A stretch of DNA of 64,000 bases from a virus: positions 124,001-188,000 of IMG/VR virus record IMGVR_UViG_3300023184_000026. The stretch is one strand, 5' to 3'. The first letter of the stretch is position 1, and every line of letters starts with the position of its first letter. A program made the position numbers and the translations under genes. Positions 50,542-58,201 of this stretch are shown piece after piece. The notes below the pieces were generated by a model. That model ran no database searches and was not told the DNA's origin. It was given only the letters and a program-made list of their open reading frames with translations.

Positions 50542-51690
50542 ATGAAGAAAGAAAACATGATTTTCCGCTTGAAGATGGAGATTGGCAGTCTCGTGAATGA
50601 GATGGTCGCCAAACTTCCAGATGAACTATTTTCAAGCGATTCTACCACATTCCTCGATCCTAGTATGGGTGGAGGACAATATGTATCAGCAATTGAAAAT
50701 AGGCTTCGCACACACGGTCACACTGATAAAAATATCAAAAGTCGTGTGTTTGGTGTTGAGAAAAATATGCTGCGTGTAAATTATGCAATCAAGAAGAACA
50801 AACTTGTTGGAACATACAGTGTTGACAAGAGTGATGTTCCATCTATACTTATATGTAGTATGAAATTTGATTGTATAGTTGGCAATCCCCCTTATCAAAC
50901 CCAGACTGATGGAAACAGTCGTCCTATCTGGCATTTATTTGTTGAAAGTTCTATTAATACTTTAGAAGATGGTGGGTATCTTTGTTACGTACATCCGTCG
51001 GGCTGGAGGAATGTTGAAGGTAAATTTAAAAATACTGGAAATTTGTTGGCATTGAAAGATGTTCAATATTTAGAAATTCATAATGAAAAAGATGGTATGA
51101 ATACATTTGGTGCAGAAACACGTTACGATTGGTATGTAATGAAAAACATACCATCCAAAAACAAAACCATCGTCAAATTCCAAGATAATGAAATTCGTCA
51201 AGTGGATCTGTCGTCGTTGCCATTTATTCCAAATGGGGAGTTTGATAAAATTTCTGATTTATTAGCAAAAAATGGGGAAGACAAATGCAATGTTCTTTAC
51301 TCGTGCGAGTATCATACTCAACGCGACTATATAAACGATGAAAAAACTCAAAAATTTAAATACCCCGTAATTTATACAGTTGCCAACAAAGATAAACTTA
51401 CTTTTAAATATTCTTCTGTAAAACGCGGTCATTATGGGGAGCCAAAATTGATTTGGAGCAATGGGCGAATTATATCCATTGGGTCACACGTGGACGGCAC
51501 TGGGGAATATGCATTAACTCAGTTTTCTTATGCTTTACTCGACGACGCTAAAAATTTGCCAATTATAAAAAAAGTATTTGATTCACCTTCTTTTAGAAAT
51601 TTAATGGAACATTGCGCCGTTGGCGAATTATCTTTAAATTATAAAGTCCTTGCACTGTTCCGTAAAGACTTCTACAAAGACTTTATATGA
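50542..51690 (+). CDS. N6-adenine DNA methyltransferase (complete, Eco57I/Alw26I-like)
   Basis: 382 aa. Motif I as FLDPSMGGGQYVSAI (~43-57), then VFGVEKNM, the catalytic FDCIVGNPPYQ (NPPY, motif IV ~113-123) and a following LEDGGYLCYVHPSGWRN. The second half (GHYGEPKLIWSNGRIISIGS...) would recognise the target. This is gamma-type order (SAM motif first, NPPY second). No nuclease motif is visible, so it is probably a solitary methyltransferase. It overlaps the next gene by 4 nt. Confidence 0.9.
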   Translation: MKKENMIFRLKMEIGSLVNEMVAKLPDELFSSDSTTFLDPSMGGGQYVSAIENRLRTHGHTDKNIKSRVFGVEKNMLRVNYAIKKNKLVGTYSVDKSDVPSILICSMKFDCIVGNPPYQTQTDGNSRPIWHLFVESSINTLEDGGYLCYVHPSGWRNVEGKFKNTGNLLALKDVQYLEIHNEKDGMNTFGAETRYDWYVMKNIPSKNKTIVKFQDNEIRQVDLSSLPFIPNGEFDKISDLLAKNGEDKCNVLYSCEYHTQRDYINDEKTQKFKYPVIYTVANKDKLTFKYSSVKRGHYGEPKLIWSNGRIISIGSHVDGTGEYALTQFSYALLDDAKNLPIIKKVFDSPSFRNLMEHCAVGELSLNYKVLALFRKDFYKDFI

Positions 51691-52118
51691 GTTACAAAAA
51701 GGATCACACTAAAAAAGCAATCAAAGAGCGTGGTGAAGTATTTACACCAGAGTCTTTGGTTGAAGAAATGTTGTCTAAACTACCAGACATATTTTTTACA
51801 TCTGCCGATAAAACTATGTTGGACAATAGTTGTGGCAATGGTAATTTTCTTGCTAAAATATTGGAGTATCGTATGAAGAATGGTATAACGCAAATTGATG
51901 CTCTAAAAACAATATATGGTATTGAACTTGATCCTGTGAATGCAAATGAATGCAGAACTAGATTGAGCCTTGGTAGCAAGGATGTTGAAATATGGAAAGT
52001 GTTGCAGCATAATATTGTTTGTGCTAATGCTCTTGATGCTAATCATAATGGTTGGAATGATGTTGGTTATATGTGGGAAGGCAAAAAGCCACAACAAGAA
52101 TTCTTTACATTTCAGTAA
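51687..52118 (+). CDS. N-terminal half of a split adenine methyltransferase
   Basis: 143 aa. RGEVFTPESLVEEMLSKLPDIFF, TMLDNSCGNGNFLAKILEYRM (motif I) and TIYGIELDPVNANECRTRL (motif II/III) form a SAM-binding half. It stops before the catalytic NPPY loop with an unrelated tail (WNDVGYMWEGKKPQQEFFTFQ). The catalytic half is the next gene. It overlaps the complete methyltransferase by 4 nt. Confidence 0.8.
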   Translation: MSYKKDHTKKAIKERGEVFTPESLVEEMLSKLPDIFFTSADKTMLDNSCGNGNFLAKILEYRMKNGITQIDALKTIYGIELDPVNANECRTRLSLGSKDVEIWKVLQHNIVCANALDANHNGWNDVGYMWEGKKPQQEFFTFQ

Positions 52119-52123
52119 AATAT

Positions 52124-52151
52124 TTGACAATACGACCGTAAAGTGTAGTAT
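52124..52151 (+). promoter_or_regulatory. Promoter inside the split methyltransferase, leaderless type
   Basis: TTGACA (52124), TAGTAT (52146-52151) at 16 nt, ATG at 52158 6 nt on. No TATAAAAAG element. Confidence 0.6.
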
Positions 52152-52157
52152 AGTTTG

Positions 52158-52979
52158 ATGAAATTTGATTCTATTGTAGGAAATCCGCCATTCAATGCAG
52201 ACCGAAGTGCGGGCAAAGGTTCAACAAGCACATTATGGGATGTGTTTGTTGAACATTCTTTGCATACAATAAAAGATGGTGGATATATTCTTTATGTTCA
52301 TCCTTCAAATTGGAGAAAACCAGATCATTATCTATGGCCGATATTATCTATATATTCCATAAAATATTTGAAAATGTTTTCATTGAATGCATCAAAGAAT
52401 ATCTTTGGAGCAGGAACCAAAGTTGATTTTTATTGTTTGCAAAAACTTGCAGCCAATAAAGACAGCAAAGTTATTGATGCAAACGGTATTGACTGTGAAG
52501 TAAATCTAAAGAAATGGCCATTTTTACCAAACAGTGGGCTTGATACAATCAAAGACATAATAAGTTTAAATCCAGCAGAATGCTGCAATATTTTGTATGA
52601 TACTACATATCATGGTATTCATACAAGCGACGTTGAAACTGCCGATTTTTGTAACAAGGTTGTTCACACCATTCGTCAAGATGGACCAAGATTTAGATAC
52701 TCTCGTATTCGCAATGGACATTATGGTGTCAAGAAAATAATTCTAAATGAAGGTGGTAAATTGTATCCTATAAATGATGCAACTGGTCAATATGCTATGT
52801 CACAAGGCACTTTTGGAATTGTTGTTGATGATGATGCTATTCGTGAAAATATAATGAAAGCATTGCAAAGCAAAGAATTTGAAGAAAAGGTTGTGGAATC
52901 TATCAAATGGGGAATTTATAGAATTGACTATAAGTTCTTTAGACACTTGAAAAAAGACTTTTGGAAAAAATTCGTTTGA
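52158..52979 (+). CDS. C-terminal, catalytic half of a split adenine methyltransferase
   Basis: 273 aa from the ATG at 52158, where the promoter predicts the start. It begins MKFDSIVGNPPFNADRS, the same place as MKFDCIVGNPPY in the complete paralogue, so the split is exactly at the catalytic loop. IKDGGYILYVHPSNWRKPDHY and GHYGVKKIILNEGGKLYPI match the paralogue. Together with 51687 it would form a two-subunit enzyme. Confidence 0.82.
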   Translation: MKFDSIVGNPPFNADRSAGKGSTSTLWDVFVEHSLHTIKDGGYILYVHPSNWRKPDHYLWPILSIYSIKYLKMFSLNASKNIFGAGTKVDFYCLQKLAANKDSKVIDANGIDCEVNLKKWPFLPNSGLDTIKDIISLNPAECCNILYDTTYHGIHTSDVETADFCNKVVHTIRQDGPRFRYSRIRNGHYGVKKIILNEGGKLYPINDATGQYAMSQGTFGIVVDDDAIRENIMKALQSKEFEEKVVESIKWGIYRIDYKFFRHLKKDFWKKFV

Positions 52980-53004
52980 CATTCTATAAAAAGTAAGTCA
53001 CTCT
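52976..53004 (+). promoter_or_regulatory. Promoter with TATAAAAAG spacer, leaderless type
   Basis: TTGACA (52976), TTCTATAAAAAGTAAG in the spacer, CACTCT (52999-53004) at 17 nt; ATG at 53011 is 6 nt on. Confidence 0.65.
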
Positions 53005-53010
53005 ATATAT

Positions 53011-53247
53011 ATGTTCCAATACACAAAAAAATGGGAAGACCAAAAAATTGATCCAGTTGATACAATGTATAAAATTGATCAAGTAAAATTGGTCAAATGG
53101 CTAAAGCATATGCGTGGTCTAAATCATTTATTGATGAATGATTTGCTGCGTGATGACCGTGAAAGAGAAAAGGCCAGAGGAGCATTTGATGCATATTCTT
53201 GTTTGCTTGGAGATATTCAGCGTGGAACAATCTTTATGAAGAAATAA
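53011..53247 (+). CDS. Unknown small protein
   Basis: 78 aa (MFQYTKKWEDQKIDPVDTMYKIDQVKLVKWLKHMRGLNHLLMNDLLRDDREREKARG...). Helical, basic centre. Its own promoter supports expression. Convergent with the next gene. Confidence 0.6.
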   Translation: MFQYTKKWEDQKIDPVDTMYKIDQVKLVKWLKHMRGLNHLLMNDLLRDDREREKARGAFDAYSCLLGDIQRGTIFMKK

Positions 53248-53262
53248 CCTGTGTGAAAGCAA

Positions 53263-54093
53263 CTATAGTACACACTCAATTACATGCTGTGATGTAAAGT
53301 GAAAATGTGTTATTCCAATTGTTTTAAGCATTATATTTTTTAGAGAACCGTCATATATTTGGTGTGATGTTACGAAACGACAATAGTTGTCAAATTGTGT
53401 TGGTGTATAAAGACTATGTCGTTTGAGTTTGTTATATACAGACCATTTTGTGAGAGAATGTTCCGCGCAAAGTACTTTAGACTGCTTGATATCTTCATTT
53501 ATATTCCAAGTTCTAAATACTCTTTCAATCTCTTCATCCGGTTCATATAAAAAATCTGTATTGTTTGACGCAATAAATAACCAACTTTGGTATGTTAATG
53601 GACTATCAATATAATTGGTTTTTAACAGCGACTGTTGTTTTGCAAGATCATATCTTTGTATAATTTCGTGAGTTGCAACAGCTGGTAGATAATACATGTC
53701 CGCTTCTTCAATTTCAATATCAAGAAAATTATCAGACACTAGAATATCATTGCACAACTTTAATGTATATTTGCTACCAAGATTGTTTTTTGCAAACAAA
53801 TATCCGGTTTTATCCAATGCTACATGACCAACTTGATGTCCCATACCAATAGGGTGTGGTTGAATTAAAAATGAGCAATTAAAATTTTCGCGATATATGT
53901 TCCCAACTTCAATCATTTGACTTTCGGATATATCAGTTCCTCTGTTTAATACTAGCACAATGCTGTGACATGCTTCTAATACAGAACGATTAAATTCCAT
54001 TATACCTCGCATTTTATCCAAACAATTTTCTTTAGAATCAATTCTGCCGCAAATCATTGCAGTTGTTTCTTTTAAAATATCTTTAATAATCAT
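53263..54093 (-). CDS. Putative glycosyltransferase-like protein, opposite strand
   Basis: 276 aa on the - strand. SVLEACHSIVLVLNRGTDISESQ... and YTLKLCNDILVSDNFLDIEIEEADMYYLPAV look like a GT-A nucleotide-sugar fold with ND in the DxD position. The centre GMGHQVGHVALDKTG is unusual. Divergent with the gene at 54181. Family call is tentative. Confidence 0.5.
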   Translation of the reverse strand: MIIKDILKETTAMICGRIDSKENCLDKMRGIMEFNRSVLEACHSIVLVLNRGTDISESQMIEVGNIYRENFNCSFLIQPHPIGMGHQVGHVALDKTGYLFAKNNLGSKYTLKLCNDILVSDNFLDIEIEEADMYYLPAVATHEIIQRYDLAKQQSLLKTNYIDSPLTYQSWLFIASNNTDFLYEPDEEIERVFRTWNINEDIKQSKVLCAEHSLTKWSVYNKLKRHSLYTPTQFDNYCRFVTSHQIYDGSLKNIMLKTIGITHFHFTSQHVIECVL

Positions 54094-54102
54094 AATTTTA
54101 AA

Positions 54103-54130
54103 ATATTACATCAAATATTAATATTGTCAA
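54103..54130 (-). promoter_or_regulatory. Promoter for the - strand gene
   Basis: On the - strand TTGACA (54130-54125), 16-nt spacer, TAATAT (54108-54103), then 9 nt to the ATG at 54093. Confidence 0.6.
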
Positions 54131-54137
54131 TATTTGT

Positions 54138-54165
54138 TTGACAATGCTATTGAAATTTGTATGAT
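54138..54165 (+). promoter_or_regulatory. Promoter for the + strand gene of a divergent pair
   Basis: TTGACA (54138), TATGAT (54160-54165) at 16 nt, ATG at 54181 15 nt on. Its -35 lies only 7 nt from that of the opposite promoter. Confidence 0.6.
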
Positions 54166-54180
54166 ACATATATAAATTTT

Positions 54181-54867
54181 ATGAACGAAACTATCACAAT
54201 TGTACCTGCTCATGCTAACAGCGATCAAAAAAAGAAATTGCTTAAAACCGGCCTTATGGCAATAAAAACTCCGAAAATAGTGTCAACAAATTTTCCAGTT
54301 GATGATGAAACTTACGAACTATGTGATTATGTCATTTACGACAAGCGAAATCCTCGTTTGATGGCAGCTGACTATTCTATATATGGAGTTGATTATTGGT
54401 TCCGAAAAGTTGTCGGCAGTGATAGCATGGTGGAACAATGCAAGTTTGATCATGGATTTGCGGCATATACACTCATTGCCAATGGAATAAAATATGCAAA
54501 AGCAATGGGGTTTAAAAATTGCAATGTAATAGAATATGACTATGAATGGGACGACGAAGTAATGATTACGCATGAAAATGAATTGAAAAATAATGACGCA
54601 GTATTTTATAGATATACTCCATCAGAATGGAACGGTGTGGCATATAACTCTTCATTTTTTAGCGGCAAATCTGATGCACTGCTACATTTTTTCGGAAAAT
54701 ATAATGAACTTGATTCTTATTATAGAAATAATCTTCCCACACCAGGTCCGAAACTTCTCGAGAGAGTATTGTATTATGGTATGCAAGGAGCGGAACATAA
54801 AATAAAAGAATTTTCCACGGACTATATAAAGAAAAAATTAAAATACGACCAATCAAAACGTGTATAA
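54181..54867 (+). CDS. Unknown protein, possible glycosyltransferase
   Basis: 228 aa from the ATG at 54181. TIVPAHANSDQKKKLLKTGLMAIKTPKIVSTNFPVDDETYELCDYVIYDKRNP opens like a nucleotide-sugar enzyme; AKAMGFKNCNVIEYDYEWDDEV has a DxD-like acidic stretch. The rest is helical. Divergent promoter with the - strand gene; 18 nt before the methyltransferase. Confidence 0.5.
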   Translation: MNETITIVPAHANSDQKKKLLKTGLMAIKTPKIVSTNFPVDDETYELCDYVIYDKRNPRLMAADYSIYGVDYWFRKVVGSDSMVEQCKFDHGFAAYTLIANGIKYAKAMGFKNCNVIEYDYEWDDEVMITHENELKNNDAVFYRYTPSEWNGVAYNSSFFSGKSDALLHFFGKYNELDSYYRNNLPTPGPKLLERVLYYGMQGAEHKIKEFSTDYIKKKLKYDQSKRV

Positions 54868-54885
54868 CCAACTTATCATTATAAT

Positions 54886-55617
54886 ATGAGTCTTGAACTA
54901 AATAAAATCTATCACGAAGATTGTTTGGCAACCATGAAAAAGATGCCAGACAACTTTGTTGATTTGGTATTTACTTCACCTCCATATAATATGAACCTGC
55001 GTATTCGCAATGGTAAATATTGTAGCAGACAGATTGTAAAAGAATTTAGCACAAAGTATGATGGCTTTGATGACAACTTGCCTATTGATGATTTTTATAT
55101 CTTACACAGCAAGATTTTGAATGAGTTGCTGCGTGTGAGCAAGATCGTGTTTTATAACATTCAGATTGTTACAGGCAGCAAGGTTGCTTTCTTTCATATG
55201 ATTGGCGACTTTGCTCCATATCTCAAAGACATTATTGTATGGGATAAAAAGCATGGTCAACCTGCTATGCAAAGTGGTGTATTGAATAGGCGCACTGAAC
55301 TTATTTTGATATTTGAAAGAGAATATGCTATTTCACGTCAGTTCAAGAATGCTAAATTTGATCGCGGCACACTTGAAGATATATGGTGTATTGGCAGAGG
55401 TAAAAAGATTTCCAAAAATCATGGAGCAACATTTCCCATTGAACTTGCCAATAAAGTGATGATGAACTTTACCAACAAAGGTGATATAATATATGATCCT
55501 TTTATGGGCAGTGGCACAACCGCTGTGGCAGCAAAACAACATGCTTGTAGTTATATTGGCAGTGAGATCAGTGAAGATTATATAAAAACTGCCAATGACA
55601 GAATAGCAGCATCATAA
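54886..55617 (+). CDS. DNA methyltransferase, beta class (TSPPY)
   Basis: 243 aa. Catalytic VFTSPPYNM (motif IV) near residue 30 and SAM motif IYDPFMGSGTTAVAAKQHACSYIGSEISEDY near the C-terminus, i.e. beta-class order. TSPPY occurs in both N4-cytosine and N6-adenine enzymes, so the modified base is open. The central part LKDIIVWDKKHGQPAMQSGVLNRRTELILIFER recognises the target. It is the third methyltransferase here. Confidence 0.9.
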   Translation: MSLELNKIYHEDCLATMKKMPDNFVDLVFTSPPYNMNLRIRNGKYCSRQIVKEFSTKYDGFDDNLPIDDFYILHSKILNELLRVSKIVFYNIQIVTGSKVAFFHMIGDFAPYLKDIIVWDKKHGQPAMQSGVLNRRTELILIFEREYAISRQFKNAKFDRGTLEDIWCIGRGKKISKNHGATFPIELANKVMMNFTNKGDIIYDPFMGSGTTAVAAKQHACSYIGSEISEDYIKTANDRIAAS

Positions 55618-55620
55618 ACA

Positions 55621-55649
55621 TTGACAAACTCTATATATATTGATATACT
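55621..55649 (+). promoter_or_regulatory. Strong canonical promoter
   Basis: TTGACA (55621), TATACT (55644-55649) at exactly 17 nt. A purine-rich AGAGGA (55671-55676) precedes the ATG at 55684; this is one of the rare Shine-Dalgarno-like sites in the window. Confidence 0.7.
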
Positions 55650-55683
55650 AAGTACAAATTAAAACAATCAAGAGGATAAATTT

Positions 55684-55743
55684 ATGGGAATGTTTGACAA
55701 TATATCAATAGCAGATAAACTGCCATTCAATGTGATGGAATAG
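55684..55743 (+). pseudogene. Truncated copy of the 56644 gene start
   Basis: Nineteen codons (MGMFDNISIADKLPFNVME, then stop) that match the start of the gene at 56644 (MGMFDTISVADKLPFNDE) almost base for base over about 50 nt. The promoter and ribosome site still stand in front of the fragment. The insertion of the transferase gene between the two copies is a likely cause. Confidence 0.75.
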
Positions 55744-55751
55744 AAACAATA

Positions 55752-56627
55752 ATGCCAACAATTGTAAATTTTATAACACACTCTCTGGGAGACAACATTG
55801 CGTTTTCTCCTTATGCTGATTTATATCAAAAGAAGCATGGTGGGAAAGTGTATGTAAAAACGAAATGGCACAATATACTGCAAAGTGAAAATCAAGATGT
55901 GGAATTTGTAGATATAAATTTTCATATGTTGGATGCTGACATAAAGAATGTAGACTTTCTTTTTCAGCGCGGACCAATTCAAAAAATAATCTGCGACCAA
56001 CTTGGACTAGAATATAAAGAAATTTTGCCAAGTATAAAAAGAGACCCCAAGCAATCATTCAAGAAAAAGAAGAAATATATTTGTATAGGCATACAATCTA
56101 CTGCGCAATGCAAATACTGGAATGATAACAACGGTTGGGATAAGTTGGTCAAGTATATTAAAGATAAAGGTTATGATATATATTGCATAGACAAAGACGA
56201 AGTATTTGGCACAAAAGAGAAATGGAATCATATGCCAACCGGCACAATAAACGAAACTGGCAACTATCCAATTGAATATAGAATAGAACAATTGGCTGGA
56301 TGTGAATTCTTTGTTGGATTGAGCAGCGGATTGAGTTGGCTTGCTTGGGCATTAAACAAAAAAGTGGTTTTAGTCAGTGGATGTACCGACGAAGACAATG
56401 AGTTTAAGCACAACTGTTATAGAGTAATAAACAAAAATGTATGTCATGGTTGTTTAAATGATCCAACTATCGACAATGTTAATGGCCTAAAAACTGGATG
56501 GATGTACTGCCCCAGAAATAAAAAATTTGAGTGTTCAAAGAAAATTACACTTGACATGGTGAAAGAAAATGTGATAAGATGCATTGAAGACTTAAATCAT
56601 GAAAACAAAAAACAATATATGCTATAA
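55752..56627 (+). CDS. GT9/TibC-like O-heptosyltransferase with iron-finger
   Basis: 291 aa. FITHSLGDNIAFSPYADLYQKKHG is the GT9 opening, GCEFFVGLSSGLSWLAWALNKKVVLVSG the donor site (GLSSGxSWLAWA). The C-terminal KNVCHGCLNDP...GWMYCPRNKKFECSKKIT has four cysteines (C231, C234, C253, C261) in the layout of the iron-finger of autotransporter heptosyltransferases such as TibC. It adds a sugar to a protein or lipid by family knowledge; here it may act on a phage or host surface protein. It is flanked by the truncated and the full copy of the MGMFD gene. Confidence 0.78.
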   Translation: MPTIVNFITHSLGDNIAFSPYADLYQKKHGGKVYVKTKWHNILQSENQDVEFVDINFHMLDADIKNVDFLFQRGPIQKIICDQLGLEYKEILPSIKRDPKQSFKKKKKYICIGIQSTAQCKYWNDNNGWDKLVKYIKDKGYDIYCIDKDEVFGTKEKWNHMPTGTINETGNYPIEYRIEQLAGCEFFVGLSSGLSWLAWALNKKVVLVSGCTDEDNEFKHNCYRVINKNVCHGCLNDPTIDNVNGLKTGWMYCPRNKKFECSKKITLDMVKENVIRCIEDLNHENKKQYML

Positions 56628-56643
56628 AGCACAATAAAATATT

Positions 56644-57201
56644 ATGGGAATGTTCGACACAATATCAGTAGCAGATAAACTGCCATTCAATGATGAAATG
56701 GTTAAACTTGGTTTGGATAAGAATGTATTTCAGTTTCAAACCAAAGATTTACATTGTAGTATGAGTGAGTATTTCATTCAAGGTGGTAAACTCTTTGAAC
56801 AGAAACATAAAGAAACCAAATGGGTAGAAACTAAAGATGCTTTGTTTGGTGGACACTTGGAACGTACAGACCCATATTTAGTTGATACTCAATATCATGG
56901 TACGCTAAAATTTTATCACAGCGAACCTGTAGATAATCTTGATTGTTGGATGGAATATAAAGCAAGATTTACCAATGGCACTCTTGAAGATATAGAACTG
57001 TTTGACTTTCACACAACTGATAATACAGAATCAAGAAAGAGATTAGAAGAAATATTTGCTCAAGCCGCATTGCAACGCAACAAATGGTATAACAAATATA
57101 TCTTTGACACATCGCCTTGGAGCAAGTTCAGAAAACTTGTTTGTAAAGTATTATATAAGTTTGAAAGATGGCTGGCAGACACCAGAATGCATTTTCCGTG
57201 A
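56644..57201 (+). CDS. Unknown MGMFD-type protein
   Basis: 185 aa. Start MGMFDTISVADKLPF, then FQFQTKDLHCSMSEYFIQGGKLFEQ is a familiar pattern from phage and plasmid proteins (FQTKDL). C-terminus helical and basic. A partial copy lies at 55684. Function unknown. Confidence 0.7.
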   Translation: MGMFDTISVADKLPFNDEMVKLGLDKNVFQFQTKDLHCSMSEYFIQGGKLFEQKHKETKWVETKDALFGGHLERTDPYLVDTQYHGTLKFYHSEPVDNLDCWMEYKARFTNGTLEDIELFDFHTTDNTESRKRLEEIFAQAALQRNKWYNKYIFDTSPWSKFRKLVCKVLYKFERWLADTRMHFP

Positions 57202-57212
57202 TTTGAATCATC

Positions 57213-57347
57213 ATGAAAGTGTATATCGCGTTGGGAATATTATGGTTGATGTGTGTAGCTGTGTTTGTTTATTTTATATATACAGCAGTCGAAGGTTATG
57301 AAGATGATGATGGTTATCATGATGGCAAGCCGCCAACCAATGAATAA
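57213..57347 (+). CDS. Small single-TM protein
   Basis: 44 aa from the ATG at 57213: TM helix VYIALGILWLMCVAVFVYFIYTA followed by an acidic tail (EGYEDDDGYHDGKPPTNE). Twelve nt after the previous gene; ends just before a strong terminator. Confidence 0.6.
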   Translation: MKVYIALGILWLMCVAVFVYFIYTAVEGYEDDDGYHDGKPPTNE

Positions 57348-57351
57348 AAAG

Positions 57352-57383
57352 AAGCCGGTATAGAGTTCCGTCTATACCGGCTT
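57352..57383. terminator. Bidirectional terminator between convergent genes
   Basis: Perfect 12-bp stem AAGCCGGTATAG (57352-57363) with CTATACCGGCTT (57372-57383), 8-nt loop. It is preceded by A-run and followed by TTTG-rich sequence, so it can act in both directions, between the + and - genes. Confidence 0.85.
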
Positions 57384-57418
57384 TGTACTGTCTAGCCCAC
57401 GTGACCAAACGCGGTTTA

Positions 57419-57865
57419 TTACCCCGTGAAGGGTAAAGTGTTTATAGTTTTACTTTGTAAAAATGTTATTTCGCCTTCGTTGAATGGGTATGCCATCCAT
57501 TTAGCAGTTGAGAAATGTATTGGTATTTGATACAATGCCGCCAGATCTTTGGCAGTTTTTTTTGCTTTTTCAGTTGCTTTGTTTGGTAAATATTCGGCGT
57601 CATATTCATTGTCTTCTCCGTAGTTGGATTTTGCTATACGCACACCACCAGAATTCAATATTTTTTCCATTTCACCCTTACCACCGGCAACTTCTTCATG
57701 ACCTCCCCAGTCATCCACAGTTCCAAACTCGCCATCGGGATATACAACATATCCGTAGGGAATGCGAGATATTGGCAATGAATCGAAAGAATCCATAGTT
57801 CTATTTTCAAGCAATTTCGTATTGCGATTTATTATATCACTATAAAAACTCCTGTAATCAAACAT
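57419..57865 (-). CDS. Unknown protein on opposite strand
   Basis: 148 aa (MFDYRSFYSDIINRNTKLLENRTMDSFDSLPISRIPYGYVVYPDGEFGTVDDWGGHEEVAGGKGEM...). Contains GGHEEVAGG, no family recognised. A TATATTTAT motif (57870-57878 on the - strand) lies 4 nt before the start. Confidence 0.6.
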   Translation of the reverse strand: MFDYRSFYSDIINRNTKLLENRTMDSFDSLPISRIPYGYVVYPDGEFGTVDDWGGHEEVAGGKGEMEKILNSGGVRIAKSNYGEDNEYDAEYLPNKATEKAKKTAKDLAALYQIPIHFSTAKWMAYPFNEGEITFLQSKTINTLPFTG

Positions 57866-57967
57866 AGCTATAAATATAACCTACTCAACAAAAATCTATA
57901 ATAGACATATCATAGAAATAGTATAAAAAAGATATGTTTATGAGTTGATATATTATATATATAATAT

Positions 57968-58195
57968 ATGAACTGGATATACCGCATCAAAGAACAAACT
58001 GTCAATGATAAAACTTTATTTTATCCTCAACGTAAAAAGTTTCTTGGATTTGATGATATAATAAGATATCATGATTATAGACTAAGAGATGAAGTTATTT
58101 GCTTTGACACTATGAAAGAAGCAAAAGCGTGGATAGATAAAGAAATAGATGATAATGCTGACGACGTTATAACAACAAAGTTCCACACTTTATAA
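57968..58195 (+). CDS. Unknown small protein
   Basis: 75 aa (MNWIYRIKEQTVNDKTLFYPQRKKFLGFDDIIRYHDYRLRDEV...CFDTMKEAKAWIDKEIDDN). Alpha/beta; the pattern YxxQ(x)KKFLxF...FxTxxEAKxxID looks like small phage proteins. Preceded by a long AT palindrome. Confidence 0.6.
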   Translation: MNWIYRIKEQTVNDKTLFYPQRKKFLGFDDIIRYHDYRLRDEVICFDTMKEAKAWIDKEIDDNADDVITTKFHTL

Positions 58196-58201
58196 TAGTG
58201 T

